Of a stretch of DNA of 64,000 bases, positions 1 through 13,200 are shown one piece after another; the first letter of the stretch is position 1, and every line of letters begins with the position of its first letter. The DNA comes from Pelodera strongyloides (lineage: Eukaryota; Nematoda; Chromadorea; Rhabditida; Rhabditidae). The DNA lies in NCBI GenBank assembly GCA_036852015.1, contig JAANDG010000049.1, positions 310,001-374,000 on the forward strand, in the 5' to 3' direction. The notes beneath the pieces were generated by a model. The model had not been told where the DNA came from and searched no databases. It worked only from the letters and a program-made list of their open reading frames with translations. The translations under genes and the position numbers were made by a program.

Positions 1-2111
1 ACGATTGGACCGTAAAACAGACAAAAAGACGATATCTGAATGTAAAAAGTTCTCGGTTTGATTAAGTGAAACGCTTTGAGTTCAGCTTTTATTATTGACT
101 ATTTTAAAGGGATGGGTTACATTTAGGCTTATGTGAATGTAGCCATGGCTTTTGTGATTTATTGGAAGCTCGATGCTCAGTAAGTACAAAAACCAGTGCC
201 TTTTTCTACGGCCGATTTATTCGATGTCAATTTAGTGGAATAAAATAAGTGTAAGAAAAAACTTTTGAAATCTAAAAGAAGTGTGGATTCATTTTTCATG
301 GCGAACGAAAAAAAAAACATAATGCGCAAGTCAACAAATTTGGACACTCTTCTTATATGAAAAGCAAATAGAAAATTGACCGGAATTCTATAGGAAATGT
401 AGCGGAGAAAAGACCGTTCTAATGCAAAAATATTGTGATTCTGTAGTGCACTTCTTGGCGTACGGAACTAATCCAATACACCTTTGGAAATGAACAGTGA
501 TCTTTGCTTTATATTCTAAGTGCAGCACAATACATACAAGTTGGGAAGATGGAAAAGGCATTTTGAATTTAGTCTGTAAAAATATGAAGCTCTATTATTT
601 CTTGACCCAAGTTACATACGAGAACCAGAAAGAGTGAGAAGCGAAATAATGAATCTGCGCACCAGATTTCAAATTACCTTTTGATTTTTTAGATGTTCAG
701 TTTGTTTCTAACATAATACTCTAAACGGGTGCAGATCTATTTAGATGCATGTTCGAGATAATGGGCTAGTAAAATGGTTTGTGGTGCACGTAATTTTACG
801 TGTAGTTTTTCTGCTTTCGTATTTATCTGATTGTGAGCGCACACAAACAGACATCAACACCTCAGAATAACTAATGCTCTTACAGAAAGTCAAGTTTAGG
901 ATACATACTACAGAAACTCTAACCCTAACTTACACAACAACATGTTAATATACATTGTGGACTTGATAAGAGGGACTAGTTTTAGATGAATAATGGAGAA
1001 ATAAGTTTATCAGGCTACTAATTAGCTCAATGATTAGCACACAATTACATGGGTAAGGGAAAGAACTTCCCTGTGATTCGATGAGTAGTTGTGATTGGAA
1101 TGTGAACAGTTGTTAGTGGTGAAGTTCCCCGACTTCCGGTGGGCAAGCACCTCCGGGAAGAGTTATTTGCAGTAAATTTAATGGGAAAATGATTACCCTA
1201 ATGTTTATCCTGAACGATCTTTGAGCTTTTAGAACATAAACAAGGTGTTGTTAATTGTTCGGTCCAAATTTTCTTCTATACAGTCGAGAGAATAGAGAAC
1301 GAACAAAAATAAGATTTTAACTAGAATAATGCTATCTTGTATTTCATTGAAAAGAAACGAGCACAGTTTCTAAACAGTAAAAATGCGTTAGCTTACGCAT
1401 ACGCATGCTGCATACATTAGTGCTGTCAGAGCAAAAATGAACAACCTAGTAAAAATTAACCAATTCTAGTAGTGTATATTTGCGTCGAAACGTACGTGTA
1501 TACTTACGTATAACCGACAAAAGATCTCAACCCACAACCACTTATTTTATGAGAGTTTTGTCAGTTTTTGTCAACGGTTTATTCGTTTATCAGCACCAAA
1601 TTGTCTAAATCACGTGCTTGGAATACCTATTCTGCCCCCATTGACTGGGTAATAAAATCGGAAAAACTGTCAGGGGAAATTCTTCGGATACCAGGAAAAA
1701 ATGAGATTTGTAAATTTTATATATTGTATTAGAAAAGCGGTTCAACTGAAATATCATATCATATTTTCAGCAGAATAATTTACTGTTACACGGTGAATAT
1801 TTTGAAGTTACAAACCTTTCTCAATTTATCTATTGATGGCACAAAAATAGATTTTCCTTTTGTGTCTGCAACTCAATTAATAACAGTAGACCAAGCAGAC
1901 GTATTTTTTTAGATAAATCGTTAACATTCCGACGTGTGAAAACGGCTGTTACGTGAAAACCACGGAAAGTTATCCAGTAAATCTTAAAATGCATAAAAGA
2001 TCAACATGCTGAGCAAGTTTTAAAAAATTGAAGGAATTCTTAAAAAACTGAAGTAATTCCCTTGACTAGAAGCTTCCGAAACGAAATATTTACGAGTTTT
2101 AGACTAAATGG

Positions 2112-2285
2112 TTAAAGCGAAATACCGGCCGGTTTTTGTAACGCATCGTCGAGAACTGAATTCTTACGATTTTATGCTCGAATTTAGCTTGATTTTTTAT
2201 TCGAATTTATGATCATTTGCATAAGTTGCATAATAATGGTGGTGTACTCGATGCGTATCAAAAACCGGCCGGTATGTGGCCGTGA
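2112..2285. repeat. MITE copy, TTAAAGCG family
   Basis: Begins TTAAAGCGAAATACCGGCCG and closes with the inverted counterpart AAAAACCGGCCGGTAT; the right end has decayed. It contains the family's internal ATTTGCAT octamer near 2215. It is the most degraded of the long copies. Confidence 0.75.
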
Positions 2286-4255
2286 CGTAAACAATTGGAT
2301 TTACTGTCTATTATCTATTGTCTGAATTGGCACTGTCATCCTTATCTAATCTAACCTTTTTATTGTTTCAAATGAAGTCAAAGTGCACCCAGCTCTCTAA
2401 AAGACAATAAGGATTATTAGGGTTATCAGTTTTTTTTATTGTTCTAATGTCAGGTCGACTATCTGACAAATTGGACTAGCTCATTTTTAGTGCTTAGTGT
2501 GCACGTCAGTAAGTCCTAGGCTAGGCACGGTTTGGCTGGTACGTGGGTAAATCTATTTGAGGGGCAGGTATTCGGGTTCAGGTAAGGGATACCCCTGACA
2601 ACGTGCTTTTGATATTGAGAATAACTTTTGATGGTGGGAATATCGTAGCACAGATCGCATCGCTCTATTTCGCTTTCGCGCCAGCACAATACTTTCGCGC
2701 CAAATTTTCGCCGCTAGATATTTTCGCGTTGGCTTCTTGCCAACGAGTTTCATCGTGAAATAAGTAGCAATGCTAAATGAAATCACCTTAGCGTGGAATG
2801 AGTCAACATTTGCGACGTGATTGTCCCCAACTACTCATAACCTCGTGTTTGTTCTAATATTCGTTATGATGATTGGCCTTGCGGTCTCCACACACTCACT
2901 TCACTATTATTTGTCCAACAATCATTTCGGAGAAAAGGCAGAAAAAATGTGCTAAAAGTGACAACTCTTGAAGAAATCAGTGGGAGAAATCATGTGTTTT
3001 CAGATAAGGGACACGGAGGATGACTACAAGATGACGTTGGCTTAGTTGAAGAATTACGTGAGACGTGAGTTACTGAAGCGGCAGTGGGACCCTATAAGTT
3101 TTCGCAGGTTAAAGCGGTAAGGCACGTGGTTTTGTGCTTAACAGCTTGTTCCCACGTATTGTAAGCAACTTGCTGGACCTCTCTGGGCATTTCCAGCACT
3201 GAATGACACACATTTTGCGTAGAATATGTAGGGTAAAAACCACGTAACACACAGTTTAGCACGTGTCTTCGGTGTGTACTTCCAGTAAGAAATATCAATG
3301 TTTGTAGCGCAACATAACTAACTCACAATGAAAGGTTGAGATGAATGAGGTCTACTATGGAAATAAGCTACTACCAATCATCGACTCGCGTAGCTTTTCA
3401 TTTATATACTCAAATTAAAATTTATATTTTTTCTATTTATTGACTGTGTCTTGATCAATCTGACCGAAATGAAAGTGTACGAATAAATAACAAAAAGCAA
3501 CTCATCATCTCAAAATAGCTACTTCGTTATTTTGACGAAATTTGGCTACTCTTCCCTTTAAATTTAGATTATATTTGTTTAAAATGGCCGGGTCAACAGC
3601 CGTGTTTACTTTTCCGACACTACACATACACAGCAGAATACTAAGTTGGCTGACAAATATCTCACCCGAAATCGACTCTATTTTAGAGAACACTCGGCCA
3701 CTTTTGTCTGTTTATTTAACAACAAAAAAATGAGGTACACACTTGTTCCGGGCACCGGGCTCACGTTACATTATCCCCAATTTCTACACTTTATTATAGT
3801 AGTCTGGGAAACGTTGGGGTCAGAGGGCCAGGGAGCATACTATAAACGGAGTGCTGCAAAAACCTAACGCATGGCATGGTAATGGGATAGTTACTCAAAT
3901 TTATATCTGTGGAATACATTGACTACATATTTTTTGCGCGAAGGTGGAAGTGTTTTTGTGGCTTGATATTACGGATAAAATTCCAATGTGCCATTTCCAA
4001 AGACGTTTTGAAAGTGAAAAAAAAATCAACGTTTTGCAGGATATGATCTAAGACACATACTCTTCTATGGGTTCCTCATACGTTGCGGTTGAATTACTTT
4101 TGTTTTAACCATTGCTGGAAAATATTGTAGTTCTTTGCTCCCAATTTAGACGCGGCACCCAGTTCACGTCAACGAATTTGTGCGTTGTCTACCGTACCCG
4201 CACGACAGAATGCGCGGGAACATTTAAAAATGGTGGGCACTTTCAAATTTTCCAG

Positions 4256-4370
4256 CTGATTGATTATTTTTTTGATCTCGAGGCTGATTATGTATTGATT
4301 GATTGATTGATTATGTATTGATTATGTATTGATTCATCATTGATTGATTATGTATTGATTTTGTTTGTTT
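4256..4370. repeat. TTGATTGA / TATGTATTGATT simple repeat
   Basis: Imperfect tandem units of GATT mixed with a 12-base unit TATGTATTGATT, lying about 200 bp upstream of the first exon of the large gene. A shorter GATT run recurs near 20192-20220. Confidence 0.8.
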
Positions 4371-4559
4371 ATTTTGTGAAGGTTTCTTGGTGCTCGCCTG
4401 CCTCGTATGTTTGATTCATTTGGGCTCGGAATACAACGAAATAAACCAATAAATGGGTGCTAGCGCCGACAAATGAATATCTCCATCTTTCACTGTGTAA
4501 CTCGTGGTAATTTGTTTTTAATCTACGTCAACTTCGTTAACTACTTGCACGGATTCAGG

Positions 4560-6366
4560 ATGGAAACGCAATCACCTCCAGCCGCTGCTGCTCTTGAGAA
4601 GACTCCATCTAAGAATCCTCAGGTCGGATTACATGAACTGATTATATTATTTTATTGGTCTTGAGCGCTGTAATATCATAGCTAAGCTTTTCTTTTCTCG
4701 ATGTAGAAACCAAATGATATGGCGGGGAAAGTGCTTCGATATCCTTCTCTGGTAGCCAAACGTACCGAGTACCGTTCCGAGTTCCGAGAGTAGATTCCGG
4801 TAAGCGATCCGGATTGATTGTGTTCCGGGTACTGCCACTGCGACCGTTACACGGTTTTTCGACAAAAAATATTGCTTACGTTTCCAAATCGGTACGTATG
4901 TAACCACATTGTGTTCCGAGTGCTTGGCCCGTGCACCCGGTACGTTGTACGTTTGCAAACGGACCGGTTACTCGGAACGGTGCCCGGTCCGTTTTCCGGC
5001 ATAGCTGATTTGGTATTTATTTGTTATATGACCATTCACTCTCGTTACCGAAAACGATAGGTTGAATCCAGTGATTTATTTTTTTCTAGTTTCTGTTTGT
5101 ATAATAATCATACGTAGTTTTAGGATGAGGAAGTAAAGAAGGAAAACCTGCAAATTAGCGCTGCAAAATCCGAATCAGATGTTTTGGTTCGTTTTTTTGT
5201 ATACTAGTGTGAATGAATCTATATACTTGGGCAGGTGTCAAGCCCCTACCCTAGAAACAGGCGCTTTTATGCTCGAATTGTGCGCTCATGATAGATATGA
5301 TGCGCTGTAGTTGCATTAGAAGGAGGACTCCGTTTCATGCGCATTAGGCTTGCAACACAATTTAAATTATATCATGCAGTTTAGCAAGTGCGGAATGCGG
5401 AATTTTTCTTAAGTAGTCCCTTTTTTCAGAGTGCCAAGATGGAAACTCCTGAGGCTGTTCGTATGCGTCGCAGTCAGATGGCGGAAATGCAGAAGTTGCA
5501 TATGAGCAGCCCATCCGATTCGATGCTTAGCCCATGTACCAGCAAGGTAGGAGATTTTCGTCGTTTCTTGTCTTCTTTTGACATATCGATTTATCTCAAC
5601 TCTCATACAGAGGCCGTATTCACCAACACAGGGAGCCCTCCCTATCTAGGCCCTAGGCTCACGAGCGCTCTGAATCTCTTCTGCTCCCGCACTCGCTACG
5701 CACTCTTTAGCTCCCTGGGGGGCATGGGAGGGCTCCCTGCGTGTTGGTGAATACGGCCTCTGTTCATTGATTGTTATTGTTGGATTCACATTCAAGCATT
5801 TTCCGTAAGTTCCCGAGTCGTGACTGTACCTTGTCGAGCTTACTTAGCTTTCGGACATGAATATGGATCATCAGTGGTCCCTGCCTTTTACGAACGGACT
5901 AGATTGGGTCCATGGGTAATAATAGGTCGCATATAAATAAAATATGCAAGAACGTACTGGTTTGTGGTATTCCGTGATTCCGTCGGGCTCAGTCTTAGTA
6001 ATCGAAATCCCTGTTTTTTTATATAACAATTTATTAAATCACGTTGTAACATTCAACATTATGTTATTTGCAAGAGTTGTATAAAGAAAATAAGTGATTG
6101 TAAAATAAAGTAAGGGTGCAAATTCGCGTACGTGTTCTGCAAGTGAACTCGTAGGTACGACCACAGTACAGTGAGTGAGTTTCAACTGGATGTGTTTAAA
6201 CTCTGGTATATTAGTGATTATTGTATATTTATAATAAATTATTATTTATTAATTAAATTTACAGTTGTTCGGAAAGGATGGCCGTCGCAAGGCCAATTCC
6301 AACCCGATGGCAATTCTGCGAAAGAAACAGCAGACTGCGATCCCTTTCAATCTCAACCAGGAGTGA
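4560..6366 (+). CDS. Possible short alternative product of the large gene
   Basis: If exon 5848-5915 is skipped, exon 3 (ends 5546, phase 0) joins exon 6265 in another frame. That frame reads [18 protein letters not shown] and on to a TGA at 6364-6366. The product would be a Lys/Ser-rich protein of about 114 residues with no known domain. This frame looks at least as coding-like as the alternative, so a separate short gene or a truncating isoform are both possible. Confidence 0.3.
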
Positions 6367-9300
6367 ACAGGTTATATGTTTATTACATTTTCGGTTTGAT
6401 CATTCCAATGTAAAACTATCAAGTACTCGGCTGGGAACAGCGAATCGTCGATGTGGCGTACCCTTTATTTTATGAAAAAGGTGCAACATGCCGTTTTGCT
6501 GGTCAACATTTTTTTTGCGTAGTGTTAGTGATACATGAATGGTTGTTAATACATAGTGCATAATATATAGAATTCAAGCTGGATGACACGTGTTTTGCGA
6601 AGTATATACGTAACCACTGATTATTGCATGCCTATGTATTACATGCAAGTTATGTTTTATTATGTGCATTTCTAACCCAGACAGACACGTATATTTGAAT
6701 ATTATTAATGTGAGTATATTATATTACCGTATGCATTTCACAACACACGTGTCCTACAGCTTTAGTTAAATCTTGTTGATACGGTTCCTAGGAATAGAGA
6801 CACCAATCTTTTTTTAAACTGAATGCCGAATCCCCGAGAACGGACGCATTGATTTAAAATGTTTTCAAATTGTATTATTATTTCAGATTTCATGGCTGCT
6901 ACCTGATGATTCTGCTTGTCAACTTATGTCCACACTCTTGCTATTACATGGTAAATACAACAATTATCTTTTTTTTCGTGTTCAATTACATCTAGTTTAC
7001 TGTAAATATCGGCTTTACTTGTACGCATTTTCTTAAGGTTTAGGTTTAATTATTGCTGGTTATCATCGCTGATCAATTACTATTTTTACCGTGGGAAACT
7101 TTCGCTATTTTTTAATTATATCCGCATGTTCCGTAATTCACCTGATTCATTAACATCTTATAATTAGTTACACATTAAATATGTTTTCTTTAATGGTTTA
7201 AATCAATTAGTCTGTTTTGTTTAAGAATCCCTTGATTGTATACTGAAGTATTATTCTGGTTCTCGCAACATATTGATTGCTGTATAATGGGAAGGGAATA
7301 AATAGTATTAGTCTGTTTTTGTTGTATAAAGAAAGAGATGACAGAATATGTGATTGCTCGTTGTTTTGCGGTGCCGCTGTGTGTTTATACGGGTTGCGTT
7401 AGGGTTGAGTGAACTTAGGACGTTTGTGCGTAATTAGCTTTGAGTTATGGGTAGTATTTTAATTTTGAATCCCACATTTTTACCGTATCTTTAGCGGCAC
7501 ATGATAATTATGAAGTGTGCATAGACTGGCGTCATCCCGTCGATTTCAAGTCTATGCAGCATATTCATATCAGAAAAGGTATGAAATTACATGAATATAT
7601 TCTTAAAGGGTCAGGCCCATTTCAAATGACCCCTATTTTTGATGATTCCATCTGATTCTCCATGTCAAATATAGTAGGATGCAATAATTTTCTAATTTTC
7701 AAGCGCAAAAATCACTCATTATTCAGCAATTTAACGTGAGCAGTCATACACAGCTATCCATCGCAGTTGGCACGCCCATTCGCGCTGATTCGCCGATATC
7801 GCAATTGCCACGCCCAATAGAGCATATTGCCCAATTAGCGCGAAGGGGCGTGACAAATGCGGTAAATAGTTGGGTATGACTGGCAGGGGTAAATTGCTGA
7901 ATACTGCGTGAATTTTGCGCTTGAAAATTAGAAACATATTGCATCCTACTATATTTGACATGGAGAATCAGATGGAATCATCAAAAATAGGGGTCATTTG
8001 AAATGGGCCTGACCCTTTAATTGTGGGTTTCTTTTTGATGCCCTGCGCCTTTTATCTGGAAGCATATACATAGGGTGAAGCCCTCTTCCAAAGACAATAG
8101 ATTATGTACATTCATGTATAGGCGTAATCCATGGAAACGGGGAATTGCTTGGTTTACGAAAAAGGTTCTTTTAGACTTTATTATCTCTGCACTTACTTGT
8201 TTATTAAATTAGAAGTTGATTATTTATTGTTATTCAGGATTCAATAACTTGACAGATGCCACATTAGAACAAACATAGCATAGCCATAGCTACGCACTTC
8301 CAAAATGTTACTTTTATGCTTTGGTAAATAGGACCGAACAGCGAGATATAGGTTAAAAACCGCAAATTAGTAGATATATGGTATACTGTATTTGCTTACT
8401 GTAAGATACATGGCGTGGTGTTGTATTGGCAATTATATACATTGATTTGAAGTTGTGTTACTTCATGTTTTGAGGTGAATTTGTTCAATGATCTAATATC
8501 GCGGCACCTTCAAAGTGAATGAGAACAGATGTTCAGGTGTGTATGTGTGGTGCAAAGCATTCATTCAGTAATTGTTCTCCGATCGGGTTGCTTGGAAACA
8601 CAAATATCCCGCAATTGTGCACATTTAACGATAATTACGAGCTGTTCCTATACCATCTACCTCGGAAAATCACCCAGATTTGGCTAAATAACAGCCGACA
8701 GGTCTAATTTACTTGGTTTTATATATCTTTTACAGTTTTTTTTGTACATCGTTTTAAATGATTTGAATATAAATTATTTTGTCTTTTGGGTAGATGCGTC
8801 GATGAAAATTACGCCGTTATACATCTTACTAGCCTCTCTAATGGAACATATATGTGAATATGTGAAACCTGCTCTCTGAGAAAAATTCGAGCGTGCAAGC
8901 GGCAACGTTACGGCGCGCATGCCGCGTGGAAAAAAGGGTCTGGTCTGGCGTGCAAGTTGCCCGCTGTAACGTTGCCGCTTGCACACCATAAAGAAGTAAG
9001 GTTGTCGCTTGCACGCCAAACTCACGCCATTTCGCCTCAGGTTTTTGCCGTACGAGCGGCGTGATAACGGCGGCAAAGTTGCACGCCATTTTCATTCCGC
9101 GTGCTTATTTGCACGCCACCGCGTTGCCAAATGCCTTGTTACTGATCAACGAACTATCGAGCTCGAGGGGATTGCTATAACCTGTTCTAGAATAAAATAT
9201 CATAATACACCGATTCCATATAGAATGCATATCCTGTACAGTATATATATGATATGTCGTTCTACTTTGAGATAGCCCGTGTCCGCTTACTTGAAAAAAA

Positions 9301-10216
9301 CTGATAGCTTTTTTTTAGTCAAAACATTTCGTATGTTTGGTTTTTTGTCCTTATTCCTTCACGCAACTCATTATAAATTGTTTAAATGATCCTCAAATTT
9401 ATCATCGGCTGTTTCCATTTAGGTTCAAGAGTAATTGTTTCCGTGGCTGACATCGGATGTTATGTTTTCTGTGCGCTCTTTCGAATGAACCACATCTATG
9501 CTTCACACAACCTAACAGGTCATCTTTTTATGATTTTTAACACAAATTGGGTTTTAATACAAATATGTTATTTATATGTATATAATAAGTAAGGAATAAT
9601 TTTTGGATATTGGTAACTGCAGACTTTATCTTATCCTTTATGTTTATGTACAGATTTTCGCTTGTGACTTTGATTTTCTACGGACCTTCTGTAATATATT
9701 CATTTTCCTTTTAAATTCTATACATTTTATTGTATAGAAAAAGTAATATACATTACGACAGCGTGAGGTAATGATGTTTTATTTATTCAATTTGCGGAAG
9801 CAAATAATAATTTGACCTTTCAGATTCGTCTCCTTGCAGTCATTCTCAGCAATTCCACGTTTTCAACACAGTAGGTGTACATAAGTGGTTAAGCCAAAAA
9901 TATTAATAACTACGTTGTTCGTCGTAGTTTCTCGGGTGATAGGTTATAAGTCTCCGAGTTTTGGGCATTACGGTTGTAAACATTACCACTGTTTCTGAAA
10001 CCATGTGTTTGCAAGCAATTCTGTACAACTTTGTTTCTTGAAATCCTGATTCTTCAAGTTATTCAAGTGCTCAATATTTTCAATGAATTATTTGAAGCAG
10101 TCGTAACAACAAGTTCTCTTCATCGGTCTGCTTCTGAACCGTCGTTGCATGAAACTTCGGATTCTGGGAGCTCGTCAAGGAGGACGTTCTTTCCAAAGGT
10201 TATTTTAAGAACTTCT

Positions 10217-10250
<34 letters not shown>

Positions 10251-13200
10251 GAGAGAGAGGGAGAGTGCCAGAGATATAGTACGACAGGGAGAGAGATAGA
10301 GAGAGAGAGTTAGAGAGGGAAAAGAGAGCGAGCTTGAGAGAAGTCGGACGAACAATATTCCAAATATGTAGTTGTTTAAACATTGTAAATATCCTCTATT
10401 AGATAAGGAAAACCAAAAACGGGACATCAAATACCTTGTCCGATGCAACCGGAACAACCGTGAATGAAAGAGGGTAGGAGATTTTTTTAATTCACTGTTA
10501 TATAAGTATTTTGATTAATTCTATTTATGTGTACAATATGTGTATTCACCCAATTTATAACTATGACATTTTGGTATAAAAATTGCGTGGAGCTTCAACA
10601 TTAGAAACTTGCATGTTCTTATTCCGACTTTCCACTTTTGGTTTGTGTTCTCGTGTTCTGCTCATGTAATATATCCATTCTCTGCTTCTCTCCGCTCTCC
10701 TCTATTCGTCCACTTTCATGTAATCCATCCCCTTTCTACTTCTTTCCCCCCCCCTCCTCTATTAGTGTACTGTTTACTGTGTCCCATATCTGAGGTGCTT
10801 CACCGGAGTCTCCATGACAACTTATTATGCATCTGCCCTCCCGCACCTCAAACCCTCTCACGCATTAATCGCGCCCGAATAGATCTTATTTGAGTGTTTT
10901 ACGTAAGGATTATATTCAGTATTACCTTAATTCTGTTGTATTCGGTGATCGGATCATTGCCCAAATTCTTTCACAACTGAACATCTTTTGCATACATTTC
11001 TTATTCGCTATTTGTCACGTTTTGTACTTGTACATACGATCTTGTGGTATACCGTAACCTACGCCTACTTGGACGAAGTACCATTTTATTTGGCAAGATG
11101 ACGATGTTTTTCTGTGATTACGAATCTTTAAAGCGATATAACGGGCGGTTTTTGAAACGTATGATGGACAAATTGATTCTCATATGTAGTATGAAAATGA
11201 ATACAATCAGACTAAAAAAACTGCGCAATATCGCGCAGTTATTTACATAGACAACATGGAAGTACATTCCGAAATACGTTTCAAAACCGGCTGTCATGCC
11301 GCTTTAATTTTAATCCACGATGCAATTCTAATGTCATTTCAGTCGTTCCAAAATGAGTTTTCACGATTCTGACGTTGATCCGGCAAATAATCCTATTGTG
11401 GAAAGGTGAGACTTATTCTTATTGGAGCATATTTTTATAGCATTTTCGTTTGTTTACTCTTATGAACGCATTCATTATATTGCGAATATGCACGTGATTC
11501 CGAATTTGGATCGCTTCAGTGAATTTGCTGTTTTCATATCAACAAGTAGTACTAATCATCAACATAATTACTACTCTTTCCATTATGGGCGCCTGACCAT
11601 GGGACACAAAGTATACTGTACACCACTGCAAAACTATACCGACCGGTTTTTTGAAACACCGAGTAGACCGGCATTCTTATGCTTCATATGCAAATGAACA
11701 TAAATTATAATAAAAAATCGAGCTAAATTCGAGCTAAATTAGCATAAATACGTAAGAATTCAATGGTCCACGATGCGTTTCAAGAACCGGGCGGTATTTC
11801 ACTTCAATATTATTTCAGACTTCACATCAGATCCACATCTCCAGAAGAACTGGAAGACCATCTTTCACGACAAATTTCTTATCCACGCGACCTACAGAAC
11901 TTCCTCGAGGAGGGCTCATCTCTGTGAGTGTTGGATAATAATTAGACTTAATAATAATTAATAAAATAAAAATCTGGGCCTTGGTGACACAAGCGCTGAT
12001 CGTTGTATCGTATGGAATGGAGTATGGACGATCCTTGAATATAGAGATAGCTCCTACCTAAAAGCGTACATTTGGCTAATATCTCTATTCACCGCTATGA
12101 GAGCTTAATTAAATTAAAATACCTAATTCCAGTCTCGATCTGCCTGAACCCGATGAGGATCGCATGTCTAGGATATCTGATTGGGTTGAGAATACGAAAG
12201 GAGGAAGCGAGTCCATCGACATCGATGTGGAGGACCTTATCGAGGAGCAGGAGCATGAGGCCGACGACAACGCCCATGACGACGTGCCCGAAGCCTGGCC
12301 TGAAGACTCCAGGCCTGAAGTGCCCCTTCCAGAGGAGGGTTCATTTCGCTCCTTCGAACCGTCTCAGTGGCGAGACTTACACATGGGCTCCGCTGGTGCG
12401 TCAACGTCCGTCGGAGGTATGTTAAATGTTAAGTAGAGCTTAACGGTTTCTTATTTCTATTAAGTTTCCTGTCATTGTATTCCTTCTAGTTATAGTTTAG
12501 CTTTAGTCTTTTATGCTTCCTTCAAACGGGCTCCAATTCATCGAAGCTTGTGAATTGATAAAGGGTTTCCAGCAGAGTAGACAACGAGCTTCAGATGACA
12601 AGGTATACTTTAACTTTTCAGGATCGCATAAAGCTTCGTACTACTCGTTTCCTCGAATGGGAGAGTTTGAAGGCCGTCTGAAGACTGATATTTTATTTCC
12701 CGCCAATTTCCTTCCCGATCCACCGCCGTTGGATATTATTCTATCGAAATTCCTCTCGAAAACCTACGAAAGTGAAGAGCCGAAAGTCGTAGAGATCGAC
12801 TCGGAAGAGGAGAGGATAGAGAAAGAGAGAGAAGAACTCATGAAGAGACTGTTGAATAACGAGAAACACGATGCTAGCAGACAAGAAGAGGAAGCAATAG
12901 ACAGAGAAAGGGAAAAATTAATGGCTCGACTAATTGAAGAGAAGGAGGCGCAGAGAAGTGGGGGAGTGAAAAGATACCCTGTGATTGAGAGAGTCATCGA
13001 CGGCCAGTTTGTGATTCAAGGAATCCTTGAGGAGGAGTCGGTGAGTAATTCTAATGAATGGCGTCTGTGTAGATAGGATTGAGGTTCTCTTTTCAAAAAT
13101 ACGGACAATAATCCACTTTTATTTTCCTCAAAGTACTGTATCTAGTAATCCAGGTTACAATTCTGTGATTTCAATTTTATTCGTATCATATAGAAACTCA

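Larger units (their letters stand above)
1..4559. other. Intergenic, no gene recognised
   Basis: No exon chain with matching splice phases and no recognisable protein is visible on either strand. The stretch contains one MITE copy (2112-2285), a GC-richer patch around 2640-2740 with repeated TTCGCGCC, and a TTGATTGA/TATGTATTGATT simple repeat (4256-4370). Open frames here are short and lack splice-site support, so I call none of them genes. Confidence 0.6.

Noticed and set aside
11819..11923. Assignment of the large gene to the ITPRID/KRAP family
   Set aside because: Some acidic and SPEEL-like words are reminiscent, but I could not find the family's conserved IP3-receptor-binding segment.
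12429..12512. Gene boundary or operon junction (stop at 12434, acceptor then ATG at 12513)
   Set aside because: A donor GTTAAG at 12428 joins 12507 in phase, so one continuous gene is simpler, though the operon reading is not excluded.
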